A DNA stretch of 64,000 bases from positions 1 to 64,000 of the forward strand of contig JAJDVX010000022.1 of NCBI GenBank assembly GCA_022825895.1, given 5' to 3'. Shown piece by piece: positions 24,744 to 36,460 of the stretch. The DNA is from Chloroflexota bacterium (lineage in GTDB: Bacteria; Chloroflexota; UBA11872). Made by a program: the position numbers and the translations under genes. Each line of letters starts with the position of its first letter. The first letter of the stretch is position 1. Under the pieces are notes generated by a model. That model saw only the letters and a list, made by a program, of their open reading frames with translations. It had not been told where the DNA came from and did no database searches.

Positions 24744-26924
24744 CTAGATGAATACCGGGGCGAGCACCAGCGTGATCGTGCTCAGCAGCTTGACCAGCAC
24801 GTGCAGCGATGGACCGGCGGTGTCCTTGAACGGATCACCCACGGTGTCGCCCACGACCGATGCCGCGTGCTCGTCCGTGCCCTTCCCGATTGGGTTGCCG
24901 TTCTCGTCGCGCAAGTGCCCCGCCTCGATGAATTTCTTGGCGTTGTCCCAGGCGCCGCCGCCGTTGTTCATCACCGTCGCCAGCAGGACGCCGGCGATGG
25001 TGCCGACCATCAGCAGGGCGGCTTCGGCCTCGGCTCGCAGCACCAGCCCGACCACGATCGGCATGATGACGGCCAGCAGTCCAGGCGCGATCATCTCCCG
25101 CAGCGCCGAGCGCGTGCTGATGTCAACCGCCTGGCTGTAATTCGGCTCCACCGTGCCTTCGATGATTCCCGGCTCCTCGCGCCATTGGCGGCGGACCTCC
25201 TGGATCATCGCCTGAGCCGCGCGGCCTACCGCGCGAATCGCCAGTGAACTGAACAGGAAGACCAGCATCCCGCCCAACATGGCGCCGATAAAGACCTCGA
25301 CCTTGGAAAGATCCACCGAGTGCAGCTCGGCGGTTTCCAGGTAGGCGCTGAACAGCAGGAACGCCGCCAGCGCGGCCGAACCGATGGCGTAACCCTTGGT
25401 CAGCGCCTTGGTCGTGTTGCCCACTGCGTCGAGACCGTCCGTGATGTCGCGCACGTCCTCTGGCGCCTCGGCCATCTCCGTGATCCCGCCCGCGTTGTCC
25501 GCGATCGGGCCGAACGTGTCCATGGCCAGGATGTAGGCGGCGCTCATCAGCATGCCCATCGTGCCGACAGCCGTGCCGAACACGCCGGCCTCAAAGTTGC
25601 CAATCGTGATTCCGAGGTCAGCAAACCCTTGAATGCCCGCTTGGAACGACGCCCAGAGGGCCACCGAAATGACGATGATCGGCATCGCCGTGTTTTCCAG
25701 ACCAACGGCCAGTCCGGAAATGATGTTCGTGGCCGCCCCGGTTCGGGAGGCCTCGGCGATTTCTCGCACCGGTCGATTGAAGGCCGTGTAGTACTGCGTG
25801 ATGTAGACAAAGGCCACGCTGGTCAGGATGCCGATCAAGCCGCACAGGAAGAACCACCACGACTCCAGCATCACCAGGGCCGAGATCGCCATGCCAACCG
25901 TGGCCAGCACGGCCGTGGTCCAGTACCCCACGTCCAGCGCCCGCTGCGCGTTGCGCACGCGGTCCGGCCGGATCACCAGCAGTCCGACGATCGAGGCGAT
26001 GGCCCCGAACGACCGAACCACCAGCGGAAACAGAATCCAGGCAATGTTGTCTTCGCCGGTCGCCTTGAAAACGGCGACACCCAGAATCATGGCCCCGATG
26101 CTCTCGGCGGCCGTGGACTCGAACAGATCCGCGCCACGTCCGGCGCAGTCGCCCACGTTGTCGCCGACCAGGTCCGCAATGACCGCGGGATTTCGCGGGT
26201 CGTCCTCGGGCAGACGGGCTTCCACTTTGCCTACCAGGTCCGCCCCCACGTCAGCGGCCTTGGTGTAAATGCCGCCGCCCAACTGCGCGAACAGGGCCAC
26301 GAAACTGGCCCCGAACCCGAACCCGACGATCAGTTCCGGCGTCACTTTCGGGTTCTCAAACCCGCCGAACAGCCAGAACAGCATGAACACGCCGAGCAGG
26401 CTGAGTCCCACGATCAGGATTCCGGAAACCGCTCCGCCGCGCAGGGCAATCGTGAGCGCGTCGCCGAGCGACCGCGTGGCGGCGCTGGCCGTTCGCACGT
26501 TGGATCGAACGGCAATGATCATGCCGATCACGCCCGAGAGGCCGGACAACACGGCGCCAACCAGGAACGACACTCCGGTGCGCCAGGCGAGGTCGCCGGC
26601 CTCTATGCCCTTGGCTTCGTTTTCGCCAAAGAACAGCAGCAGCACCGCCAGAAAGGCGGCCGCGACGATGGCCATCCAGGCGATGGTGCGGTATTGCCGC
26701 TGCAGGAATGCGGTGGCGCCGTCGAAAATTCGGTCGCCGTTGAGCGACATTCGACCAAACAGTTCCGACCGATCCTCGGCCTCCAGGCCCTGCATGGCCG
26801 GAATGAGATCCGCGGGGTTTGCCGAACGATCAACCGGACGCGTCAGAACATCGCGCGCCAGGTAAATGACGACGAGCACCGAGACGATGATCGACGCAGG
26901 TACAAGCCAGACCAGACCTTCCAA
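24744..26924 (-). CDS. hppA: K+-independent proton-translocating pyrophosphatase
   Basis: 726 residues, about 15-16 membrane spans. It hydrolyses pyrophosphate to pump H+ outwards. The signature loop reads KAADVGADLVGKVE, then DDPRNPAVIADLVGDNVGDCAGRGADLFEST; the C-terminal VVGDTVGDPFKDTAGP is the second Asp-rich loop. In the GNTTKALTKGYAIGSAAL segment the Lys after GNTT and the Thr three residues later mark the K+-independent subgroup (K+-dependent forms have A and G). Such pumps are common in Chloroflexota and other energy-limited bacteria. Confidence 0.96.
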   Translation of the reverse strand: MEGLVWLVPASIIVSVLVVIYLARDVLTRPVDRSANPADLIPAMQGLEAEDRSELFGRMSLNGDRIFDGATAFLQRQYRTIAWMAIVAAAFLAVLLLFFGENEAKGIEAGDLAWRTGVSFLVGAVLSGLSGVIGMIIAVRSNVRTASAATRSLGDALTIALRGGAVSGILIVGLSLLGVFMLFWLFGGFENPKVTPELIVGFGFGASFVALFAQLGGGIYTKAADVGADLVGKVEARLPEDDPRNPAVIADLVGDNVGDCAGRGADLFESTAAESIGAMILGVAVFKATGEDNIAWILFPLVVRSFGAIASIVGLLVIRPDRVRNAQRALDVGYWTTAVLATVGMAISALVMLESWWFFLCGLIGILTSVAFVYITQYYTAFNRPVREIAEASRTGAATNIISGLAVGLENTAMPIIVISVALWASFQAGIQGFADLGITIGNFEAGVFGTAVGTMGMLMSAAYILAMDTFGPIADNAGGITEMAEAPEDVRDITDGLDAVGNTTKALTKGYAIGSAALAAFLLFSAYLETAELHSVDLSKVEVFIGAMLGGMLVFLFSSLAIRAVGRAAQAMIQEVRRQWREEPGIIEGTVEPNYSQAVDISTRSALREMIAPGLLAVIMPIVVGLVLRAEAEAALLMVGTIAGVLLATVMNNGGGAWDNAKKFIEAGHLRDENGNPIGKGTDEHAASVVGDTVGDPFKDTAGPSLHVLVKLLSTITLVLAPVFI

Positions 26925-27003
26925 CTACGAAACCTCCCTGCGAACCATGCGGCGTAATGGCTGAGTGCATGGTGAAGCGTCCAAAACCGACCAAGACATT
27001 GGC

Positions 27004-28077
27004 TCAATCCTCGCCGTCGCGAAGCGGTCCATGCGAAAGGATCTCCCCGAGGACCTCGAGTAGCGTCCGCATGTCCGCGTCCGATCCAATCGAGACGCGC
27101 AGCGCGTTGGCATGCCGGGGCTCCTCAGCAAAGCGGCGGACCAGGATTCGACGGGTGGCGAGGTCACGCTGAATGACGCCCGCATCGTGGGGCGCGCACT
27201 CAACGAACACAAAATTCGCTTCGGATGGATAAACCTGGAGATCAAAGCGTCCGCGGAGCTCCTCCGCAAATGCGTCCCGCCGGACGCGAGTTGCCTCCCA
27301 GTGCGCCTCCGCCCACGCGATTTCGTCGCAGGCTGCCACTCCGGCAACCTGCGCAAGCCGGCTGACATTGTACGAGTCCTTGACGCGGTGCAAGACCTCG
27401 ATGAACGCCGGATCGCCCACCGCGTAGCCCAACCGCATGCCGGCCAGACCAAACGCCTTCGAGAACGATCGCGTTACGCACACGTTCGGCAACGACTTCG
27501 CTAAATCCATCCGGTCGCTCGACGCGAACTCCACATAGGCCTCGTCTATCACCAGCAGGTTCGTGCGCTCGGCCAGCCAGCGCAGCTCGCCGGCCCCGTA
27601 GTGCGTGCCGGCTGGGTTGTTGGGGCTGGCCACGAACGTGACCGCGCCGCGCGCCGCCGCGAGTTGCCGCACGGGCAATTCGAATCCTGGCCCCAGTGGA
27701 CAGTGCACCATCCGCGCGCCCTGGATTTCGGCCAGCACCGGATATAGGGAGTAGCTGGGATTCGGGGCTACCACCCGATCGCCGGGCCCACACGCGGCTC
27801 GAATGATCAGGGTGAGCGCGTCGTCCGACCCGTTGCTCACGATGACATGCTCAGGCGTCACGTCGTGGCGCTCCGCCAGCCGCTCGCGAAGTTCCTGGCT
27901 CACTGGGTTCGGATATAGCCGCACATCCTCGGTGATGGCCTCGCGCAGACGCGCGAGCACAGCCGGCGCCACGGCTGGACTCTCGTTCGTGTTCAGCTTG
28001 ATCCAACCGCCTTCGCTCGGCTGGTGCCCCGGCGTATAGCCATGCAGCGCGGCGATCTCGGGACGTATGCGAACCAT
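27004..28077 (-). CDS. hisC: Histidinol-phosphate aminotransferase
   Basis: 357 residues of fold-type I PLP aminotransferase. It begins with a conserved LNTNESP motif (KLNTNESPAVAPAV), then SNGSDDALTLIIRA, PNNPAGTHYGAGEL, VIDEAYVEFA and SFSKAFGLAGMRLGYAVG, which includes the Schiff-base Lys. It converts imidazole-acetol phosphate to histidinol phosphate. No other his genes are in the window, and close relatives act on aromatic amino acids, so the substrate is a family-level call. Upstream the gap to the Nudix gene is 88 bases. Confidence 0.9.
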   Translation of the reverse strand: MVRIRPEIAALHGYTPGHQPSEGGWIKLNTNESPAVAPAVLARLREAITEDVRLYPNPVSQELRERLAERHDVTPEHVIVSNGSDDALTLIIRAACGPGDRVVAPNPSYSLYPVLAEIQGARMVHCPLGPGFELPVRQLAAARGAVTFVASPNNPAGTHYGAGELRWLAERTNLLVIDEAYVEFASSDRMDLAKSLPNVCVTRSFSKAFGLAGMRLGYAVGDPAFIEVLHRVKDSYNVSRLAQVAGVAACDEIAWAEAHWEATRVRRDAFAEELRGRFDLQVYPSEANFVFVECAPHDAGVIQRDLATRRILVRRFAEEPRHANALRVSIGSDADMRTLLEVLGEILSHGPLRDGED

Positions 28078-28165
28078 GAGAAAGGCTGGGGGGATCCGTC
28101 GCGCGCTACGCGGGCATTCGGGACCGCATGCTACCTACTGGCCGCGTGTTGCGCCCACGATTGCC

Positions 28166-28726
28166 TCAGCCCTCCCAGCCAAGATCGGGAAACGCCGCCC
28201 GCGCGCGGGCATAGGTCGCCAGTGAACCCAGGTCACGGATGGCGCCCTCGCCAACCAGTCCGGGCAGTCGGGCGAGCGGCGTCATGACGACCTCGATCTG
28301 TTCCGTTTCCTCGGGCTCCGGCTCACAGACCTGCTCGGCGTCCAGAATCACGAACACGTGCGCCAGGTTGCGGTTTCGAGACGGACCGGTCAGCAGCGTC
28401 CCCGCGCAGTGCATCCGACCCGCGAAGCCGGTCTCCTCCAGCAGTTCGCGGGCAGCCGCCGCCTCGGGCGCCTCGTCGTCTTCAACCAGACCGGCGGGAA
28501 ACTCCAGCACCACATCGCGCGCGCCGTGCTTGTACTGCCGCACTAGTGGAACATCGCCGTTGGCCGTCACCGCCACCATCAGGCAAAAGTCGTTCTGATT
28601 CAGGACGTGGTACTCCGAGATCTCGTAGCCGCTCGGCAGTCGCACGTGCTCCAGCGTGTGCGTCAGCCAGCGGTCGCTGGAGACCGTCCGCGACTCCAGG
28701 ATTTCCCAGGGCCGAAGGTCAGCCAT
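28166..28726 (-). CDS. Nudix hydrolase, ADP-ribose pyrophosphatase-like
   Basis: About 186 residues from ATG 28726 (MADLRPWEILESR); the frame runs on to 28813 but the extension lacks conserved sequence. The Nudix box is GLVEDDEAPEAAAARELLEETGFAG, preceded by VRQYKHGARDVVLEFPAG, which is typical of ADP-ribose pyrophosphatases. Tail sequence has EPEPEETEQIEVV. It would clear ADP-ribose or a related nucleotide sugar. It is divergent from the M29 peptidase across a 134-base gap. Confidence 0.92.
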   Translation of the reverse strand: MADLRPWEILESRTVSSDRWLTHTLEHVRLPSGYEISEYHVLNQNDFCLMVAVTANGDVPLVRQYKHGARDVVLEFPAGLVEDDEAPEAAAARELLEETGFAGRMHCAGTLLTGPSRNRNLAHVFVILDAEQVCEPEPEETEQIEVVMTPLARLPGLVGEGAIRDLGSLATYARARAAFPDLGWEG

Positions 28727-28860
28727 ACCCGCCCCGGACTGTTGAACGTCGTCCGGGACGAGCTTCAGCCGGACTCCGTGCGGACATTTGGTTGAGAGGT
28801 GCGGGGGTGGCATAAGAGGATGGGTTCATCTCCGCCTTTAACCGCCGAGGGATCCGATTC

Positions 28861-29928
28861 GTGACTGACCCCCGCGTGGAAACGCTCGCCGACATCCTAG
28901 TGCAGCACTCGACCGAGGTCGGCCCCGGCGACCTGGTCGTCATCGACGGCACCGCCAATGCCCAACCGCTCCTGATGGCCTGTTACCGGCGCGTGTTGGC
29001 GGCCGGCGGGCACCCGAGGCTCAACGTGGGATTCGAGGAAGCCCAGGAAGTGTTCCTGTCCGAAGCCAGCGATGAGCAGCTTGAATTCCTGGACCCGATC
29101 GCCAAGTTCCAGGCCGACGCCATCCAGGTCGCTATCCGCATCCGCGCCAGCGAGAACACCCGCGCCCTGGCCAACGTGGACCCGTCGAGACTGGCCAAGA
29201 CCATGATCGCGCGCCGTCCCGTGATGGATCAGATCATCGAGAACGTCCGCTGGGTTCTCTGCGACTACCCCACCAATGCGCTGGCCCAAGAGGCCGAGAT
29301 GTCGCTGAGCGAGTACGCCGACTTCCTCTATGGCGCCACCAACATCGACTGGTCTGAAATGACCGCCAAGCTCGCCTCGCTCAAGACGCGACTCGAAGCC
29401 GGCTCCGAAATACGCATCGTGGGCCCCGACACTGACCTGACCCTCCGGACCGAAGGGCGCACCTGGGAACCCGCCGACGGCAAGAAGAACATGCCCGACG
29501 GCGAGATCTTCACCGCCCCGATCGAGGACAGCGTCAACGGTCGCATCCGGTACGAGTTCCCGGCGATCTACCAGGGCCGCCAAGTGGACGGCATCTCGCT
29601 CACGTTCAAGGACGGCCTGATCGTGGAAGCCACAGCCGAGCGCGGCGGAGACTTCCTCAACGCCATCCTCGACACCGACCCGGGAGCCCGCCGGCTTGGC
29701 GAAATCGGCATCGGGACCAACGACGGCATCAAGCGCCACACCAAGAACATCCTCTTTGACGAGAAGATGGGCGGTACGGTGCATCTGGCCGTCGGGCGCG
29801 CCTACGAGTTCACGGGCGGTAGGAACCAGTCCGCGGTTCACTGGGACATGGTGAAGGATTTGCGCACGGATGGCGCGTTGTACCTCGATGGTGCACTGCT
29901 GCAGCAAAACGGCGCATTTGTCGAGTAG
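28861..29928 (+). CDS. M29-family aminopeptidase
   Basis: 355 residues, GTG start with GAGGGA nearby. The M29 (thermophilic metalloprotease) family has two metals bound by Glu, Glu, His, Tyr, His and Asp. The matching segments are NMPDGEIFTAP, GEIGIGTNDGIKRHTKN, FDEKMGGTVHLAVG and SAVHWDMVKDL. It would remove N-terminal residues from peptides in the cytosol. No signal peptide is present. It stands alone ahead of the gyrB spacer. Confidence 0.93.
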   Translation: MTDPRVETLADILVQHSTEVGPGDLVVIDGTANAQPLLMACYRRVLAAGGHPRLNVGFEEAQEVFLSEASDEQLEFLDPIAKFQADAIQVAIRIRASENTRALANVDPSRLAKTMIARRPVMDQIIENVRWVLCDYPTNALAQEAEMSLSEYADFLYGATNIDWSEMTAKLASLKTRLEAGSEIRIVGPDTDLTLRTEGRTWEPADGKKNMPDGEIFTAPIEDSVNGRIRYEFPAIYQGRQVDGISLTFKDGLIVEATAERGGDFLNAILDTDPGARRLGEIGIGTNDGIKRHTKNILFDEKMGGTVHLAVGRAYEFTGGRNQSAVHWDMVKDLRTDGALYLDGALLQQNGAFVE

Positions 29929-32173
<2,245 letters not shown>

Positions 32174-32183
32174 CGATTCACGC

Positions 32184-33200
32184 ATGACGGCCGCTGCCGA
32201 GGGACCGGCCATCGCACTGGACGTCATGGGCGGTGACCGTGCGCCCGAGGCCACCATCGAGGGCGCGATCGGCTCCGCCAGGTCCACCGGCCGGCGGGCC
32301 ATCCTGGTCGGCGACGTCGACATCATGCGGGGCCTTCTGTCGAACGGCGGCGAGAATCCCTCCGCTTGGCGCCTGGAATCCGGGCCTTCGACCATCGGTA
32401 TGGGCGAACACCCCGTCCAAGCCGTGCGTTCGACACCCGACGCTTCGATCCGCCGCTGCGCTGAACTTGTGCGCGCCGGCGAAGCTCAGGCCCTTGTATC
32501 CATGGGCAACACGGGCGCAACCATGGCGGCCGGCGTCCTCCTGGTCGGGCGTGCCCGGGGCGTGGACCGACCTGGGCTCGCAGTCCTCATACCCAGCCGG
32601 GAAGCCCCGACGCTACTGATAGACGTCGGCGCCAATGCCGAGGCCCGCCCCGAGCATCTGCGCGACTTCGGCCTGATGGGGGCCGTTTACTCACGGCAGT
32701 TGCTGGGGAGTCCGAAGCCCCGCACGGGCGTTCTCAGCATCGGCGAAGAGGCGACGAAGGGCAGTCCACTCACGCTGGCAGCCGCCGAGCTCTTGGCGGA
32801 GTCGACGCTCAACTTCGTCGGAAATGTCGAGCCAGGGGGGCTCTTCAATAGCAGCGTTGATGTCGCAGTCTGCGACGGCTTCACGGGCAACCTCGTGTTG
32901 AAGGCCTTCGAAGCCACGGCTGAGTTTGCGGTGGGCGAATTACGCGCCGCTGTCCGCCGCCGTCCCTATACCTTGCCTGGCGTGGCGTTCATGTATCCGG
33001 CCTTCCGCGCCGTTCGGCGCCGCACCGACTACGCCCAATATGGCGGCACCCCGCTGCTGGGTGTGAACGGTGTTGTCATCATTGGACACGGGCGTTCCAA
33101 CGCCGTCGCGGTTGAGAACGCTCTGCACGCCGCGGCGCGCGCCGTCGAGTCCCGTCTTGTCGAACGCGTGGCGGACGGAATGGCGTCTATCAGTCGGTAA
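32184..33200 (+). CDS. plsX: Phosphate acyltransferase PlsX
   Basis: 338 residues. It makes acyl-phosphate from acyl-ACP for phosphatidic acid synthesis with PlsY. The N-terminus ALDVMGGDRAPEATIEGA is the family signature, followed by VSMGNTGATMAAG, LIDVGANAEARPEHL, SIGEEATKGSPLT and DGFTGNLVLKAFEA. It starts 10 bases after gyrB, a tight arrangement. No fab genes are adjacent. Confidence 0.96.
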   Translation: MTAAAEGPAIALDVMGGDRAPEATIEGAIGSARSTGRRAILVGDVDIMRGLLSNGGENPSAWRLESGPSTIGMGEHPVQAVRSTPDASIRRCAELVRAGEAQALVSMGNTGATMAAGVLLVGRARGVDRPGLAVLIPSREAPTLLIDVGANAEARPEHLRDFGLMGAVYSRQLLGSPKPRTGVLSIGEEATKGSPLTLAAAELLAESTLNFVGNVEPGGLFNSSVDVAVCDGFTGNLVLKAFEATAEFAVGELRAAVRRRPYTLPGVAFMYPAFRAVRRRTDYAQYGGTPLLGVNGVVIIGHGRSNAVAVENALHAAARAVESRLVERVADGMASISR

Positions 33201-33245
33201 CAGGCCGGGAGCCGCCGCCCAACGCGCCCGAGGAATCCGCCATCC

Positions 33246-34241
33246 ATGCACAAGCGAGCGCTCATCCCGTCAGCCCGACCGACGGCAACCGCTCAACCGG
33301 GCTTTGGCCGTCGCCGCCTTCTCGGTCTGGCTGCCGCCGGCACAAGCGCTCTGGCCGTTAGCGGCTGTGACATTTGGAACCTTGTCGGGCAACCCGATGC
33401 CCGAAGCCCCGGCGGTTCGCCCCTCTCGATTCCCGCGCTGCGGGCGCGCCGGTTTCCACCGTCTGAGATTCGATTGCACAGGGTGGCCGCGCGCCACGAC
33501 GCCTACACGTCATACCTGATGAGTTACGACTCCGATGGCCTTCACATCACGGGAATGGCCACAATCCCAACCGGCCAGGGTCCGTTTCCGGTCGCGCTGC
33601 TGAATCATGGCTACGTGCTGCCAAGTCAGTACGCTACCGGCGTGGGCACGCGTGTCATGGCCGACGCCCTGTCCCGGCGCGGCTTTGTGACGCTCGCCAC
33701 CGACTATCGAGGGCTTGGCGGTTCCCAAGACGACATGCGGCTCAACATCGGCGCCAGGCTTGAGTTCGTGATTGACGTCTTGAACCTGGCGGCGGCGGCG
33801 CGCGAGTTTCCGGAAGCCCAGCGAGGCCTCATTGGCATCTGGGGGCATAGCCTGGGCGGTGAGCTGGCCATCCGCGCCGGCGTCGTGGATCCCTGGATTG
33901 GGCCAATAGCGCTCTGGGCGCCGCTCAGCGTCTGGCTTGACGACATCTCCGACTACTACCGGGTCCCGACCTCTCGCTCAAGCGACCAGTTGCGCGCCGC
34001 GCTGTCTGCGGGCAACTACCTTGAGGGGCTCACTGGGCCGGTGGACATTCACCAGGGCGCGGAGGATTTCGCGGTCGACCCGGCGTGGGGCGCAAAGCTC
34101 CGGCTGGCTCTGGGGGAGGCCGGCGTGGCAAGTAACCTCTACATCTACGAGGGCGTGGGACATCTGCTAAACGCCAGCGCTCAGATTGTCGTCCGCGACA
34201 GCGCCGAATTTTTGCGGCGAAATCTGCCGACGACGCGCTAG
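33246..34241 (+). CDS. Tat-exported lipoprotein alpha/beta hydrolase
   Basis: 331 residues. The N-terminus has a twin-arginine motif (FGRRRLLGLAAAG, about 20-32) and a lipobox LAVSGC (about 35-41), so it should be Tat-exported and lipid-anchored on the outer face of the cytoplasmic membrane. The hydrolase domain has an oxyanion LLNHGYV, nucleophile GHSLGGE, acid GAEDFAV and His GVGHLLNAS. It resembles dienelactone-hydrolase/peptidase-like serine hydrolases. Substrate unknown. Confidence 0.88.
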   Translation: MHKRALIPSARPTATAQPGFGRRRLLGLAAAGTSALAVSGCDIWNLVGQPDARSPGGSPLSIPALRARRFPPSEIRLHRVAARHDAYTSYLMSYDSDGLHITGMATIPTGQGPFPVALLNHGYVLPSQYATGVGTRVMADALSRRGFVTLATDYRGLGGSQDDMRLNIGARLEFVIDVLNLAAAAREFPEAQRGLIGIWGHSLGGELAIRAGVVDPWIGPIALWAPLSVWLDDISDYYRVPTSRSSDQLRAALSAGNYLEGLTGPVDIHQGAEDFAVDPAWGAKLRLALGEAGVASNLYIYEGVGHLLNASAQIVVRDSAEFLRRNLPTTR

Positions 34242-34253
34242 GAAACAGGGGCC

Positions 34254-35726
34254 GTGCCTGCGCTGTCTCAGGCCGCCGAGCAGGTGTCCGCCAACGTCGG
34301 TCGGCGCATTGGCGCGGCCCCCGTCGCCGCGGTTTTGACCATTGCCGCGCTGGCCGCTGCCCAGCCGCTCGACGCCGACCTCTGGGTCCACCTCAACAAC
34401 GGTCGCTTCATCGCCAGCCGGGGCAAACTCCCCTATCCCGATCCATTCACCTTTAGCTCCGGGGACGCGGTATGGACTGTCCACGAGTGGCTTCCCGCCC
34501 TGGTCATTTTTCAACTGGTCGACCAGGGCGGCGTTATAGCCGCGGTCCTGGGCATTGCTGCCGTCTACGTCCTCGTCTGGGGCCTGCTCGATCGCACGCT
34601 CGCCGCCCACGGCGTCGGCCCGTGGATGCGAACCGCCGGTCTGATTACAGCATCCCTGCCGCTATTTCCATTTGCAGGTATCCGTCCGCTGGCGTTCGGA
34701 CTGCTGGCTGCCGTCCTGGCCGCCGCTCTGGCATTGCATCACCGGCGCACCAGCTCGCGCTGGGTGTGGCTGCTGCCGCTCGTGTTCGTCATCTGGGGCA
34801 ATGTGCATGCGTCGTTCCCCATCGGCTTCGCTCTGCTCGGCACGCTCCTTATCGAAGCACTCTGGGCGCGGTCCCGGCTGCCGTTCGTTGGTCCGCGCCC
34901 CCGCACACGTCTTAGACCCTTCGCTGCCGTCACGGCCTTGTCCGTCGTCGCACCGACCCTTAACCCGTCCGGACCCCGCCTGCTGGCCCAGCCGTTCTTT
35001 CAGTGGGGCGGCGAGTTTCGTCGCTTCAACAGCGACTGGCGTCCGCCCGAGGCTTTCAGCGAAACCTGGTGGTTTTTCGCGGCCTTTCTCGTCCTGCTGG
35101 GTCTGCTGCTGATCCTGCGTCGAACTCGCATCGAGCCCGCCATGCTGGGTCTGCTGCTCGTGGTATTGGCGGCCGGGTATAGCACGCGTAAGGTCATGCC
35201 CTTTGCCGCGGTGTTGGCGCCGCTCCTGCTGGTGCACCCGCTGGCCATTGCCCGCAGCATTCGCATGTCTCCCCCGGCCTGGGCGGTCGGTGTCGGTTCG
35301 GCGTTGGTTGCCGCTACGGCTCTCGGGATTGCTATCGCCATCAGCCCGCGTACGCTCGAAGGCCCGACCGTCGTGCCCATGCCAACGGTCGCGCGGGATC
35401 TCGTGGCCGAGACCGACGCTGTCCGGATATTCAATACCTACCATTGGGGCGCGTACCTCACCTGGAGCCTCTGGCCCGACGCCCTGGTCTACATTGACGG
35501 CCGATTCGACCTCTTCGTACCCGACTCGCTCGGCGTCTACCTCACCGTTATTGGCCTGGGTTCCGGCTGGCGGGACGAGTTGTCGAACATCAACCCCGAG
35601 GCCCTGGTGATCGAGACCGACTCTGCGCTGGCCCGCCGGCTGGCCCGGGCCGACTCCGGTTGGCGCGAGATCGGGGGCGACGCCGTAGCCCGGGTTTTTC
35701 TGCCCGCCGAGAACAGATCCGGATGA
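34254..35726 (+). CDS. Polytopic membrane protein, GT-C-like
   Basis: 490 residues, GTG start, 12 bases after the lipoprotein hydrolase. About ten hydrophobic segments fill residues 20-380, with a soluble C-terminal domain from about 385. The first loop has DADLWVHLNNGRFIASRG, PYPDPFTF and TVHEWLPAL, which matches the early loop of a family of GT-C-like membrane glycosyltransferases of unknown specificity. The C-terminal domain (FNTYHWGAYLTWSLWPDA to RFDLFVP) is the usual periplasmic part. Activity is inferred, not shown. Confidence 0.75.
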   Translation: MPALSQAAEQVSANVGRRIGAAPVAAVLTIAALAAAQPLDADLWVHLNNGRFIASRGKLPYPDPFTFSSGDAVWTVHEWLPALVIFQLVDQGGVIAAVLGIAAVYVLVWGLLDRTLAAHGVGPWMRTAGLITASLPLFPFAGIRPLAFGLLAAVLAAALALHHRRTSSRWVWLLPLVFVIWGNVHASFPIGFALLGTLLIEALWARSRLPFVGPRPRTRLRPFAAVTALSVVAPTLNPSGPRLLAQPFFQWGGEFRRFNSDWRPPEAFSETWWFFAAFLVLLGLLLILRRTRIEPAMLGLLLVVLAAGYSTRKVMPFAAVLAPLLLVHPLAIARSIRMSPPAWAVGVGSALVAATALGIAIAISPRTLEGPTVVPMPTVARDLVAETDAVRIFNTYHWGAYLTWSLWPDALVYIDGRFDLFVPDSLGVYLTVIGLGSGWRDELSNINPEALVIETDSALARRLARADSGWREIGGDAVARVFLPAENRSG

Positions 35727-35737
35727 CGACGCCCGGA

Positions 35738-35753
35738 TGTTTCGCGTGAAACA
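35738..35753. promoter_or_regulatory. parS-like ParB binding site
   Basis: TGTTTCGCGTGAAACA matches the conserved chromosomal parS TGTTTCACGTGAAACA at 15 of 16 positions (G for A at position 7). It lies in the 57-base gap between the membrane protein and the adenosyltransferase. parS sites load ParB, which acts with ParA and SMC in chromosome segregation, and usually cluster near oriC. Neither parA nor parB is in this window. It could be a chance palindrome, but the match is strong. Confidence 0.7.
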
Positions 35754-35783
35754 CTCGTTGCCGGCCACCCCGCGAAGCCGCCG

Positions 35784-36338
35784 ATGACCCGTAAGCACCA
35801 CGGCGACCAGGGCGAGACCAGCCTGTTTGACGGAGCGCGCGTAGCGAAGACGGACGCTCGCATCTCCGCCCTTGGGTCGGTCGACGAGCTCAATTCCGCT
35901 CTGGGCGTCGCCATGAGCTTCTGTCCTCCTGGCGATCACCTGGACCGTCTGGCGTGGATTCAGACCCGCCTGTTCACCCTGGGCTCGGACCTGGCCAATC
36001 CTGGCGGCAGGTCCCGTGGCGACCGAGTCTCGGCGTCGGACATCGCCTCGTTGGATACATGGCTCGACGGCTATCGAGCGGATCTACCGCCGCTCCTGCA
36101 CTTCATCCTGCCCGGTGGGACTCCCGCGGCGGCCGGCGTCAACCTGGCCCGAACCGTCTGTCGCCGTGCCGAGCGCGAGGTCTTCCGTCTCGCGTCGGAA
36201 GCCGCCGTCAGTCCCGATGTGCCTGTCTTCCTCAACCGTCTGAGCGACGTGCTGTTTGAGCTTGCGCGTGCCCTCAACCACGAGGCCGGCGTCCCCGAAC
36301 GCGTATGGCTCGGCCCGCGCGACCGACCCGGCGGCTGA
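35784..36338 (+). CDS. pduO: PduO-type ATP:cob(I)alamin adenosyltransferase
   Basis: 184 residues. It transfers the adenosyl group of ATP to cob(I)alamin, giving coenzyme B12. The N-terminus DQGETSLFDGARVAKTDARISALGSVDELNSALG is the family signature and the C-terminal VFLNRLSDVLFELARALNHEAG carries the conserved RLSDxLF/R region. The substitution GDQGETSLFDG replaces the more usual GDxGxTxL. Other B12-dependent genes are not in the window. No cobalamin riboswitch is visible upstream. Confidence 0.93.
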   Translation: MTRKHHGDQGETSLFDGARVAKTDARISALGSVDELNSALGVAMSFCPPGDHLDRLAWIQTRLFTLGSDLANPGGRSRGDRVSASDIASLDTWLDGYRADLPPLLHFILPGGTPAAAGVNLARTVCRRAEREVFRLASEAAVSPDVPVFLNRLSDVLFELARALNHEAGVPERVWLGPRDRPGG

Positions 36339-36460
36339 TCGACTCCAGGCACAACAGCTCTCAGTCCGGGCTGCGAACCGCCCTCGTTTGACAAGTTGCC
36401 ACCGGCTCGTCAGCGTCACCGCGTAGGGCTGGGTGATTCACGGTCGAAAGGATCCACGCC
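36339..36460. other. Spacer before the nitrilase-family gene
   Basis: 122 bases. TTGACA occurs at 36388-36393, a perfect -35, but no acceptable -10 lies 16-18 bases downstream. AAGGAT at about 36447 is the likely ribosome site of the next gene. Confidence 0.35.

Noticed and set aside
25320..26957. 545-residue open frame antisense to hppA
   Set aside because: It is a His/Gln/Arg/Gly-rich shadow of the highly conserved pyrophosphatase gene, with no motif of its own.
34662..35939. 425-residue open frame antisense to the GT-C-like membrane protein
   Set aside because: Composition is Gly/Gln/Arg-rich shadow sequence and it crosses the parS-like site and the adenosyltransferase start.
36388..36393. 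TTGACA as promoter of the nitrilase-family gene
   Set aside because: No acceptable -10 lies at 16-18 bases downstream (CAGCGT), so it is listed only as spacer content.
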